A stretch of 64,000 nucleotides of DNA from assembly GCA_028820935.1 (NCBI GenBank), contig JAPPHZ010000029.1, positions 62,001 to 126,000 on the forward strand. Reading direction: 5' to 3'. The first letter of the stretch is position 1. The number at the start of each line of letters is the position of its first letter. The DNA is from a bacterium (GTDB taxonomy: Bacteria; Actinomycetota; Acidimicrobiia; Spongiisociales; Spongiisociaceae). Shown here piece by piece: positions 53,586 to 61,455 of this stretch. The notes below the pieces were generated by a model that worked only from the letters and a program-made list of their open reading frames with translations, was not told the origin of the DNA and made no database searches. The position numbers and the translations under genes were made by a program.

Positions 53586-54221
53586 TCAACAGCACGCTAA
53601 TCCGATCCTCCAGGTCCGCTTGGCCTCGATGCCTATCAGCCCGGCCAGGCCGAAGGCCGCCAGCGGATCGGCCCACCACCAGCCGAGCACGGCGTTGGCG
53701 ACCAGTCCGATCAGTGCCACAACCGACAGCTTCCAGCAGAAGTCGGTCTGGGCGGCGTCGGCCTCCATGGCGTGGCTGTGCAGGGCAAGAGCTACGGCTC
53801 GTTTGGCGTTGGCCAACCACTTCATCACGGCGATCGACAGCACGAGCAAAGCCACACCGACAACCGAGGAGGAGGGTCGTTCTCCGGAGGCTAGGGCAAC
53901 GGTGGCGTCCGCAGCCACGTAGAGGGCCAGCAACCAGAGGCTGAGGGCCACCCCTCTGCGGGCGATACCTTCGACCCGGTCGATGCGTGCTGCATCCTTG
54001 GCGCGCCGCTCGGCGCCGAGTCGCCAGAGGATCACCACTCCGGAGACGGTCTCGACGAAGCTGTCGATCCCGAATCCGAGCAGAGCCACGCTGCCGGCGG
54101 CCAGTGCCGCCGCCACGGCGATGACCCCTTCCACCGCGTTCCAGCCCACGGTCAGCCATTCGAGCCGCACGGCTCGCCCGAGCAGGCTCTTGCGTTCGCC
54201 GTTCAGCCGCTCGGCGGTCAT
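53586..54221 (-). CDS. Cation diffusion facilitator-like membrane protein
   Basis: This 211-residue protein has about five to six hydrophobic helices and CDF-like motifs: LLGFGIDSFVETVSGVVILWR (the Asp usually binds the metal) and a later HSHAMEADAAQTDFCWKLSVV helix with His and Asp residues. The cytoplasmic C-terminal domain is missing, as in short CDF proteins. The ion is uncertain. It is convergent with arsM, so a joint metal/metalloid role is only suggested. Confidence 0.78.
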   Translation of the reverse strand: MTAERLNGERKSLLGRAVRLEWLTVGWNAVEGVIAVAAALAAGSVALLGFGIDSFVETVSGVVILWRLGAERRAKDAARIDRVEGIARRGVALSLWLLALYVAADATVALASGERPSSSVVGVALLVLSIAVMKWLANAKRAVALALHSHAMEADAAQTDFCWKLSVVALIGLVANAVLGWWWADPLAAFGLAGLIGIEAKRTWRIGLACC

Positions 54222-54339
54222 GTCACCCCGTCCGTGATCGACCTGGCCCCAAGTCTATGCGGACCAGCCAAGCCTGACCGGCCGCCTTTGAGTGTCGAGT
54301 GCGGCCCCGGTTGGTGACCAGTCGTGATCAGTAAGTGTG

Positions 54340-54420
54340 ACAGCATTTACATTAACAACTAACAACGAACAAACAATAACTAGCAACCGGCAACTAGCGA
54401 CTAGAAACCAATCATCTAGC
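54340..54420 (+). promoter_or_regulatory. A/C-rich, G-poor leader with four CTAG sites
   Basis: Upstream of the Mo-hydroxylase operon lies a stretch very different from the surrounding GC-rich DNA, composed mostly of A and C with repeated AACAA- and ACTAGC-like words. CTAG occurs at 54380, 54394, 54401 and 54416. The transcript would be almost unstructured. It may be a translation-enhancing leader, a slippage-generated repeat or an insertion hotspot for CTAG-targeting elements. Confidence 0.5.
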
Positions 54421-54449
54421 ATCGGTGGCTGCCGCGAGAGAAACCGGGA

Positions 54450-55331
54450 GTGGATTACCTTCGACCCCGCACCTGGCAGGATGCGATAGCGCTGAAGACG
54501 GAGAACCCCGCCGCGGTTCCGATCAACGGCGGCACCGATCTCATGGTCGAGATCAAATTCGCGGGTCGGCGGCCGTCATGCCTGCTGGACCTTTCCCATC
54601 TCGAGGTGCTCAAGGGATGGAGCTGGAGCAACGGTACGGTCGAACTCGGCGCAAGCGTCACCTACACGGATGTGCTGGAGCACCTGGGTGGTGATCTTCC
54701 CGCCCTGGCCATTGCCTCCCGGACGGTCGGTTCGCCCCAGATCCGCAACCGCGGGACCATCGCGGGGAACCTGGCCACCGCCTCTCCCGCCGGGGATGCC
54801 CACCCGCCGTTGCTGGCCACGGGCGCGACGGTCCGGGTCGAGTCGATACGGGGGATCCGAGATGTCCCGGTCGGGCGGTTCTTCACCGGTCCCAAGCAGA
54901 ACGTGCTGGAGCCGGACGAGCTGATCAGGGCCGTCCTGGTGCCGAGGGCCCGAGGCCCTCAGCAGTTCTCCAAGGTGGGAACCCGCAACGCGATGGTGAT
55001 CGCGGTGGTCTCCTTCGCCCTCGCGTTCGACGTGCCGGGCCGCCATGTCGGGACCGGGATCGGTTCAGCGGCCCCCACCCCGATCGAGGCCGTAGATGCC
55101 GGGGCCTACCTGGATCGGGAACTCGCTCTTGGGGGGTATTGGGAGGACCATCGCAAGCTTCCCGACAGGATCGTGGACGGCTTCGCGGAGCGGGCGGCGG
55201 CCGCCGCCCGGCCGATCGACGACGTGCGCGGCCCGGCCGGGTACCGCGTTCACGCACTGCGTGTCATGGCAGGGCGGACCCTCCGCTGGGCCTGGTCGGC
55301 CCTGGCGACGGGTGGAACCCGTGCTCATTGA
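54450..55331 (+). CDS. Molybdenum hydroxylase FAD-binding subunit (CoxM/XdhB type)
   Basis: This 293-residue protein carries the FAD of a three-subunit xanthine-dehydrogenase-type enzyme. FAD motifs are visible: AVPINGGTDLMVEIKF near residue 30 and SPQIRNRGTIAGNLATASPAGD near residue 95. It starts at GTG 54450 and overlaps the [2Fe-2S] subunit gene by 11 bp. The order FAD, [2Fe-2S], large subunit is that of Cox/Xdh operons, here with a GTPase gene inserted before the large subunit. Confidence 0.92.
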   Translation: MDYLRPRTWQDAIALKTENPAAVPINGGTDLMVEIKFAGRRPSCLLDLSHLEVLKGWSWSNGTVELGASVTYTDVLEHLGGDLPALAIASRTVGSPQIRNRGTIAGNLATASPAGDAHPPLLATGATVRVESIRGIRDVPVGRFFTGPKQNVLEPDELIRAVLVPRARGPQQFSKVGTRNAMVIAVVSFALAFDVPGRHVGTGIGSAAPTPIEAVDAGAYLDRELALGGYWEDHRKLPDRIVDGFAERAAAAARPIDDVRGPAGYRVHALRVMAGRTLRWAWSALATGGTRAH

Positions 55332-55791
55332 GCTGACGGTGAACGGCAGGAGCCGCACGGCCGAGAACGTCCGGGCCGGGGAGAGCCTGCTGTACGTCCT
55401 GAGGGAGCACCTCGGTCTGAGGGGTTCCAAGGACGCTTGCGAGCAGGGTGAGTGCGGCTCATGTTCTGTATACCTGAACGGTGACCTCGTCTGCGCGTGC
55501 CTGGTGTCGGCCGGCCAGGCGGATGGCGCGGAGGTGGTGACGGTGGAGGGTCTATCGGACGGGGAGACGCTCCATCCAATCCAGCAGGCATACGTGTCCG
55601 AGGGAGCGGTCCAGTGCGGCTTCTGCACGCCCGGGCTGGTCGTCGCCACCCACTGCCTGCTCGATGCCAACTCCGATCCCTCCGACGACGAGATACGTGA
55701 GGCCCTGGCCGGCAACCTCTGCCGGTGCACCGGCTACGAGAAGATCGTCTCCGCCGTCCGGCTGGCTGCGACGGAGACGGCGGCCGGATGA
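55321..55791 (+). CDS. Molybdenum hydroxylase [2Fe-2S] subunit (CoxS/XdhC type)
   Basis: This protein of about 156 residues has two [2Fe-2S] clusters. The plant-type cluster is at Cys40, 45, 48 and 60 (KDACEQGECGSCSV, CAC), and the second has VQCGFCTPG and LCRCTGY. The length is normal. GTG 55321 is chosen since it starts the domain (LIELTVNGRSR). Its TGA overlaps the start of the GTPase gene by 4 bp. Confidence 0.94.
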   Translation: MLIELTVNGRSRTAENVRAGESLLYVLREHLGLRGSKDACEQGECGSCSVYLNGDLVCACLVSAGQADGAEVVTVEGLSDGETLHPIQQAYVSEGAVQCGFCTPGLVVATHCLLDANSDPSDDEIREALAGNLCRCTGYEKIVSAVRLAATETAAG

Positions 55792-56783
55792 GTTCGGCGT
55801 CCGTCCAATCCCGGCCCGGCCCGAGCGTCACCGTCCTGACCGGCTTCCTGGGCGCCGGGAAGACCACCCTCGTCAACCACCTTCTCTCCACGGACCACGG
55901 TCGGCGCATCGCGGTGATAGTGAACGAGATGGGCGAGATCGGAATCGACGGAGATCTCATCGTCTCCTCCGAAGAGGAGATAATCGAGATGGCCAACGGG
56001 TGTGTCTGCTGCACGCTGTCGGTTCGCAACGATCTGGCCGCCATGATCCGTAAGCTGCTGGCCCGCCCCGAGCCGCCCGACTACGTGGTCATCGAGACCA
56101 GCGGCGTTGCCGATCCGGTGCCGGTCACCCAGGCGCTCTTCGTCGAAGGCCTGGCCGATCGCATAGGAGTCGACGGGATCGTGACCATGGTCGACGCCAA
56201 GCACGTGGACGCCCATCTGGACGCGTTCGGCCCGGACCGGCCCGACAGCCGGGTGGTGGACCAGATCCTGTGCGCCGACCGCATCGTGCTCAACAAGACG
56301 GATCTCGTCGGGCCCGATGCCCTGCGGAAGACGGAGGCTCGGATCAGCGGACTCAACAACACCGCCCCGGTTATCAGATCGTGCTACTCCAGGGTGGACC
56401 CGGATGAGATTCTCGGGATCGAGGCCTTCGGTGGATCGCCGGTGTCGACAGGCGGCGGGTTCCTCGAGGACACCTACGTCCACTCCCGGGATCCGGGCGT
56501 GGAGGCCATCAGTATCGAGGTCCACGGCGAGTTGGACGGGGCCAGGCTGAGGGAGTGGCTGGAGGCTCTCACCGGGGCGCGATCCGCCGACATCTACCGC
56601 ATCAAGGGCATCCTCGCCGTGGCTGGGCAGCCGCGCCAGACCATCCTCCAAGGGGTCCACCGGCTGTTCGAGATCTATCCGGGCGGGCGATGGTCGGGCA
56701 ACCGGAGCAGCCGGCTGGTCTTCATCGGCCGTGATCTCGATGGCCGGATGCTGCGGTCCGGGCTGGAGGGCTGCCGCGCGTGA
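55788..56783 (+). CDS. CobW/G3E family GTPase in the Mo-hydroxylase operon
   Basis: This protein of about 331 residues has Walker A GFLGAGKTT at residues 19-27, the metal motif CVCC at residues 72-75 (NGCVCCTLS), the switch region ETSGVADPVPV and the guanine motif NKTD. A C-terminal CobW-C-like domain follows. G3E GTPases are metallochaperones for Zn, Co or Ni proteins. It overlaps both neighbours by a few bases, so it is made together with the molybdenum enzyme. A link to Mo-cofactor or metal supply is inferred and unusual. Confidence 0.9.
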   Translation: MSSASVQSRPGPSVTVLTGFLGAGKTTLVNHLLSTDHGRRIAVIVNEMGEIGIDGDLIVSSEEEIIEMANGCVCCTLSVRNDLAAMIRKLLARPEPPDYVVIETSGVADPVPVTQALFVEGLADRIGVDGIVTMVDAKHVDAHLDAFGPDRPDSRVVDQILCADRIVLNKTDLVGPDALRKTEARISGLNNTAPVIRSCYSRVDPDEILGIEAFGGSPVSTGGGFLEDTYVHSRDPGVEAISIEVHGELDGARLREWLEALTGARSADIYRIKGILAVAGQPRQTILQGVHRLFEIYPGGRWSGNRSSRLVFIGRDLDGRMLRSGLEGCRA

Positions 56784-59131
56784 TGAGGCCCCACCAGCAA
56801 CTGGACACGAAGGTTCGTGACCGCAAGACCCACGCCCGCGGGGTCGGCGCGTCACCCCCGCGGCCCGACGCGCCGCTCAAGGTGCTGGGCCGCTTCGCCT
56901 ACGCCTCGGACCTCCACATCGACGGCATGCTGTGGGGCGCCACGGTGAGGAGTCCGCACCCGAGGGCCCGCATCATGGGTATCGATGTCTCCCAGGCCCT
57001 GACGATCCGGGGGGTTGCCACCGTGCTGACCGCCGAGGATGTTCCGGGGCACCGTTTCTACGGCATCAAGGTGGCGGACCAGCCTGTGCTGGCCGCCCAC
57101 GAAGTCCGGTATGTGGGCGAGCCGGTGGCGATCGTGGCCGCCGACCATCCCGAAACAGCCCGCCGGGCGGTCGAGGCCGTCCGCGTCGACTACGAGGTGC
57201 AGGCACCGCTGACCGACCCGGAGTCCGCGCTGTCGGGTGCCGGAGATCCGATCGACCCGGGCGGGAACGTGGCGCGCCATGTACGCATCCGCCACGGGGA
57301 CGTTGCCACCGCCAGGTCACGGGCGGAGGTGGTGGTGCGACGGGAGTACACCTCAGGGGTCCAGGATCCGGCCTTCCTGGGCCCGGAAGCCGGTCTGGCG
57401 GTGCCCGACGGCAGCGGCGGTATCGACCTGTACGTGGCGGCGCAGTGGATCCACGACGACCGGCGCCAGGTGGCAGCAGCTCTCGGGCTGGATCCGAGCC
57501 GGGTACGACTGACCCTGAGCGGGGTCGGCGGGGCCTTCGGAGGCAGGGAGGACCTGTCGGTGCATATCCATGCCTGCATGCTGGCGCTGCGGATGGGCCG
57601 CCCCGTCAAGATGTCCTATGACCGGGCGGAGTCGTTCGTCGGCCATGTCCATCGGCACCCCTCCCGTATCCGGGTCGAACTGGGCGCCCGCCGGGACGGA
57701 ACCCTGGTCTACTCCACAGTGAGGCTCCTGCTGGACGGCGGCGCCTACACGTCCACCTCGCAGATCGTCATAGCCAACGCCTCCTACTTCGCCGCCGGCG
57801 CCTACAAGGTCGACCATGTGGAGATCGACGGTTACGCCGTCTACACCAACAACCCTCCCCGGGGGGCCATGCGCGGCTTCGGGGCGGTGCAGGCCTGTTA
57901 CGCCATCGAATCGGCCATGGATCGCCTCGCCGGGGAACTGGACATGGATCCGGTCGACCTGAGGGTCCGCAATGCCATACAGGAGGGAGACCTCCTACCC
58001 ACCGGGCAGGAGGTTGACGGTCCCACCCCCACTCGCGAGCTCCTGGGACACCTGCGCCGCCTTCCGCTGCCCCCCGAGCGCCCTGCGGCAGGGGAGGACC
58101 TGAGGCGCCTGCCCGGCGGGGTGGGCAACACCACTCATGGGGAGGCGGTGGTCCGGGGGGTCGGCTACGCCCTCGGGATGAAGGCGATCGGCTTCTCCGG
58201 AGGCGTGGACGACATCTCCACCGCCCGGGTGTCGGTCTCGGTAGCGGGTGGCCGGCCGGTGGCGGAGGTCTACAGCGCCGCCTCTGAGTGCGGGCAGGGC
58301 ATCGTGGCGGTGCAGGCCCAGATCGTGCGGACCGAGTTGGGGATCGACTCGGTCACCGTCCGGCCCGCTGACACGGACATCGGGGACGCCGGCTCGTCGG
58401 CGGCCTCCCGCCAGACCTGGATGACCGGCGGAGCGGTCCAAGGTGCCTGTCACGGCGTGCGGGATCGGATCCTGGAACGGGCCGCCCGACGCCTCGGTTG
58501 CTCTCCGGGAGATCTTGCCCTCACACCCCATGGAATCACGGTTCCCGGCAAGGGGGAGGCCCTCGTCAGTCTCGCCGACCTCCTGGGCGATGACTCGATC
58601 GAGCACACCTTCGTGTACCACCACCGGCCTACCGAACCCATCGATGACGTGCGGGGCCAGGGCAATGCCCACATCGCCTTCGCCTACGCCGCCCACCGGG
58701 CGGTGGTCGATGTGGACACCGAGTTGGGTCTGGTCCGGTTGGTCGAGCTGGCCACCGCCCAGGATGTGGGGAAGGCCATCAACCCCCAGGCCGTCGAGGG
58801 ACAGATCGAAGGCGGTTCTGCCCAGGGTCTCGGCCTCGCCCTGCTGGAGGAGGTTCAGGTCGAGGACGGCCTCGTGAAGAACGCCTCGTTCACCGACTAC
58901 CTGATCCCCACCATCCTTGACATGCCTCCCATGAACGTCCGGCTCTTCGAGTTCCCCCATCCCGACTCCCCCTACGGGCTCAACGGGGTAGGGGAGCCCC
59001 CCACGCTGTCCTCCACCCCGGCCATCGTCAACGCCCTGCGCGACGCCACCGGCCTCGACCTCCCGCGAGTCCCCGTCCGGCCGACCGATCTGATCGCCTC
59101 TCTCCAAGGCGATGGCTCTCGGGGAGAATAG
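56780..59131 (+). CDS. Molybdenum hydroxylase large subunit (xanthine dehydrogenase type)
   Basis: This 783-residue protein holds the molybdopterin cofactor and active site. The N-terminal domain reads PDAPLKVLGRFAYASDLH; the Mo-binding region has GVGGAFGGRED, NPPRGAMRGFGAVQ, and ECGQGIVAVQAQ; the catalytic Glu is in NGVGEPPTLSSTP near the C-terminus. The active-site loop AMRGFG is that of xanthine-dehydrogenase-type enzymes, not the Cys-containing loop of CO dehydrogenase. Purines or other N-heterocycles are likely substrates. Start GTG 56780 or ATG 56783. Confidence 0.92.
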   Translation: MMRPHQQLDTKVRDRKTHARGVGASPPRPDAPLKVLGRFAYASDLHIDGMLWGATVRSPHPRARIMGIDVSQALTIRGVATVLTAEDVPGHRFYGIKVADQPVLAAHEVRYVGEPVAIVAADHPETARRAVEAVRVDYEVQAPLTDPESALSGAGDPIDPGGNVARHVRIRHGDVATARSRAEVVVRREYTSGVQDPAFLGPEAGLAVPDGSGGIDLYVAAQWIHDDRRQVAAALGLDPSRVRLTLSGVGGAFGGREDLSVHIHACMLALRMGRPVKMSYDRAESFVGHVHRHPSRIRVELGARRDGTLVYSTVRLLLDGGAYTSTSQIVIANASYFAAGAYKVDHVEIDGYAVYTNNPPRGAMRGFGAVQACYAIESAMDRLAGELDMDPVDLRVRNAIQEGDLLPTGQEVDGPTPTRELLGHLRRLPLPPERPAAGEDLRRLPGGVGNTTHGEAVVRGVGYALGMKAIGFSGGVDDISTARVSVSVAGGRPVAEVYSAASECGQGIVAVQAQIVRTELGIDSVTVRPADTDIGDAGSSAASRQTWMTGGAVQGACHGVRDRILERAARRLGCSPGDLALTPHGITVPGKGEALVSLADLLGDDSIEHTFVYHHRPTEPIDDVRGQGNAHIAFAYAAHRAVVDVDTELGLVRLVELATAQDVGKAINPQAVEGQIEGGSAQGLGLALLEEVQVEDGLVKNASFTDYLIPTILDMPPMNVRLFEFPHPDSPYGLNGVGEPPTLSSTPAIVNALRDATGLDLPRVPVRPTDLIASLQGDGSRGE

Positions 59132-59190
59132 GTCGATGCGACCTACGTTGTCGCGAGTCTCTACAAGCCCCTATCCGCGAAGAATTGGGG

Positions 59191-59628
59191 TTAGCCGACA
59201 TCTAGGAGCGGGTTGTGCCATCGCAGTCCTGGGAAGCGGGCGAAGTCACCGTCGTTGGAGTGGACCTGGGCTTGGTGTTCGATGGCCAGTGCGGCGATGT
59301 GGGCGTCGGTGACGAGGTTCCCGCCCACGCCGACGGCGGCCAGCAAGTTGCGGAAGATGGCGAGGTGCTGAGTGCCCGGATTCAACGGCGTGACGCTGGA
59401 TGAGCGGAACCACTCGGCCACGAGGTCGGCCGCGTGCTCTGGTGCCGCCGGGTCGCGCAGCACCGCGGGATGGGTAAGCAGCCGCACGAACCCTGTCGCC
59501 ACGAGCCAAGGAACCCCTACTCGCTCGGTTCCGTTCACCAAGTCCTCCCACCACCGGCGTGCCGGCTGGTGCAGCGGCGCGCCGGCGGCGTGGGCGTACA
59601 CGAGCAGGTTTAGGTCTGGGACGATCAC
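59191..59628 (-). CDS. vapC: PIN-domain toxin (VapC family)
   Basis: This 145-residue PIN-domain protein should be an RNase toxin. The acidic residues are visible: Asp5 (IVPDLNLLVYAH), a mid-domain acidic region, Asp in LVTDAHIAALA and Asp in VHSNDGDFARF. It overlaps the antitoxin gene by ATGA, the standard VapBC layout. The target RNA is unknown. Confidence 0.92.
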   Translation of the reverse strand: MIVPDLNLLVYAHAAGAPLHQPARRWWEDLVNGTERVGVPWLVATGFVRLLTHPAVLRDPAAPEHAADLVAEWFRSSSVTPLNPGTQHLAIFRNLLAAVGVGGNLVTDAHIAALAIEHQAQVHSNDGDFARFPGLRWHNPLLDVG

Positions 59629-59882
59629 TGCGCCTGCGGGCCGGGGAATCCGCCGACCTCGAGCGAGTCGTTGAGTTGGTTGAGTCGCATCGGATCGACG
59701 CCGGGCCTGAACCCGCTCGGGTGGGGATCGACAAGGTAGCGCGGCGCGGTCTCGACGAGCGCGGGGGACAGGCCCCGTCTCAAGGTGTCGTTGACCACCT
59801 TCTTGAACGGCTGGTCTGTGCGCTGGGCTTGTTCCTTGAGGGCATCAGCCAGATCGTCATCAAGAGTCAGAGTCGTACGCAT
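59625..59882 (-). CDS. vapB: Ribbon-helix-helix antitoxin (VapB family)
   Basis: This 85-residue protein has an N-terminal ribbon-helix-helix (MRTTLTLDDDLADALKEQA) that binds DNA, and a C-terminal tail (FRPGVDPMRLNQLNDSLE) expected to wrap around and inhibit the toxin. It starts at ATG 59882, 5 bp from a perfect 34-bp palindrome that is the probable operator for autoregulation. Confidence 0.9.
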   Translation of the reverse strand: MRTTLTLDDDLADALKEQAQRTDQPFKKVVNDTLRRGLSPALVETAPRYLVDPHPSGFRPGVDPMRLNQLNDSLEVGGFPGPQAQ

Positions 59883-59887
59883 GCAGA

Positions 59888-59921
59888 CATCATAGCATCA
59901 TTATCGAATGATGCTATGATG
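59888..59921. promoter_or_regulatory. Palindromic operator of the vapBC module
   Basis: Arms CATCATAGCATCATT (59888-59902) and AATGATGCTATGATG (59907-59921) are a perfect 15-bp inverted repeat with a 4-nt centre. The AT-rich palindrome lies just upstream of vapB. It contains repeated ATGATG half-units, which fits cooperative binding of several ribbon-helix-helix dimers, so VapB or VapBC would repress the operon. Confidence 0.85.
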
Positions 59922-60005
59922 TTAGATAGGGTGAAGCCGGATGCCCTCCATTCACCGCTAGACCCGGCTCCGGTTCGGGGACTTGGACTCTGAGTCCAGG
60001 CTTCT

Positions 60006-61160
60006 CTAGCGGCGGAGCAGTTGCTTGATCCGGCGGGCGGCCGGGGTCCATAGCCACTCGGGTTCGGTGAACCGGCGATGGTCCTCACCGGGCAAGCCCA
60101 TGGGGTCGTAGTAGCTCTTGCCGGAGTTCTTACGCAGGTAGCTCGTCCGCCTCAGCACCTTCAGGGAGGCATAGATCGTTCCCTTGTGGGTCCAGCCCTG
60201 CCGCAGGTAGTTCCAGTTGTCGGGCGCCAGATGCTGCGCCGCGGCGAAGTACCGCCAAGCACGCTGGCTGTCGCCCACCGACTCGAAGTGAAGCGCCAGC
60301 CTGAACGTCGCTTCTGCCAGGCGCAAGTTGTCGTCGACGGGCTTGAGCTGCTCGGCGAGTTCCTGGCTCGACCAGACGTGGCGGCTGTCGGCTCCCTTCT
60401 CGATCCAGTCGCGAGTCGCCTCGGCAAATGCGTCGTCGCCCACGCGAACCTTGCCGAGGCCGAATCTGATCGTCGTCTCGGCCGGGTACGTCCCTTCGTT
60501 GCTGCGAACGATGCGTCCCTCTTCGTCTATCCACGCGGCCGACGGCACGCTCACCCAGCCGAACAGCGAACTGATCTGGTGGGTCGGGTCGACGACGCAC
60601 CGGTAGGTCGGGGAGGCTCGTTCAAACCACTTGTCGACAGCTGTGGCGCCTCCGGAGTCCTGAGCCACGCTGATCAACTCGAACCGGTCCGACCCGATGG
60701 ATTCGTACAGATCCTGCCAGTCCGGCAGGCTGAAGCGGCACCCTCACCAGGATGACCAGGTGAACAGCACCACCTTGTGGCCGCGCAGGTCCGAGAGCCT
60801 TAACGTGTCGCCGTTCCGCTCGGTCACCTCGAAGTCGGGGGCGATAGCGCTCTCCAGCCCGGCGCGCCGGACCTCGGGCACCGAGCCGAGGCTCCACACG
60901 TCGCCGTCATGCGCGTACTTCTGGCCGATCATGTCCGCGAACTCCGAGTAGCAGAACCAGACCCAGTCGTCGGCGTCCGCGATCCACTCCTCGCGCTTGC
61001 CCGCCGGCAGCGGCACGCACAAATCGCCCAGGCAGGCGCCTTGAGGCTTCATCTGCCAGCCGGTGGCGCGAGGGAGTTCGTCCATCCGCACCCATAGGGC
61101 CCCAGCGGGATCGGTCCGCCGCGTGACCTGGTTCGTCTTGCCGTTTGCGAGGATGATCAT
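60006..61160 (-). CDS. Predicted selenoprotein: redoxin/TlpA-like protein with in-frame TGA (Sec139)
   Basis: Read through one TGA at 60744-60746, this is a single 384-residue protein. An N-terminal region has a Cys pair (GACLGDLCVPLP, Cys43 and Cys48). Residues about 105-235 are an AhpC/TlpA-type thioredoxin fold (APDFEVTERNGDTLRLSDLRGHKVVLF, then the active site WSSW-Sec-GCR, then FSLPDWQDLYESIG and FELISVAQD). A C-terminal helical, TPR-like part follows (LAEATFRLALHFESVGDSQRAW). Frame and homology are unbroken on both sides of TGA. The start ATG 61160 has GGAG 5 nt upstream. A SECIS-like hairpin follows the TGA. Without Sec machinery it would be a pseudogene or two fragments. Confidence 0.85.
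60708..60732 (-). promoter_or_regulatory. Bacterial SECIS-like stem-loop after the in-frame TGA
   Basis: On the minus strand CAG-CCTGCC and GGCAGG-AT-CTG pair around the apical loop GGACT, a 9-bp stem with a 2-nt bulge. Twenty nucleotides separate TGA from the loop, and G occupies the first two loop positions. Known bacterial SECIS elements lie within the coding region with the loop about 16-37 nt after UGA and a G at the loop start, and bind SelB. The match is by eye, not by a folding program. Confidence 0.7.
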
Positions 61161-61437
61161 GCTTGCTCCGCGAGAGCCGATTCGGCCGGCCAGGTGGGTG
61201 CTTCGCCGTGCGTCAGGCTCGAGTAGTACCTGACGGTAGTGCTCGCCGGCGACGAAGGCCATTGGGCCATGGCCGGCCATCACGAACCGCCACGGATTGG
61301 AGACGCGCCCTTCGTTCCCGACGGTGGGTGTGCCAGGGACGGACTGCGCCAGGTTGCGAGGGTGATCGGATGCCCTCCTATTCGGGTCGGGGCAGCCCCA
61401 TTGGTACCGTGCGGACCCGCTCGGGAGTGCCGAGGGG
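61161..61437. other. Gap between divergent selenoprotein and lipoprotein genes
   Basis: This 277-bp region must carry both divergent promoters. An open frame continues upstream of the selenoprotein start, but it shows no family similarity and I treat it as non-coding. No clear operator repeat is visible. Confidence 0.4.
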
Positions 61438-61455
61438 GTGACTCTCATAGAGGGG

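Noticed and set aside
54450-59131. Aerobic carbon monoxide dehydrogenase (CoxMSL)
   Set aside because: The large subunit has the AMRGFG loop of xanthine-dehydrogenase-type enzymes and lacks the Cys-containing CO dehydrogenase loop.
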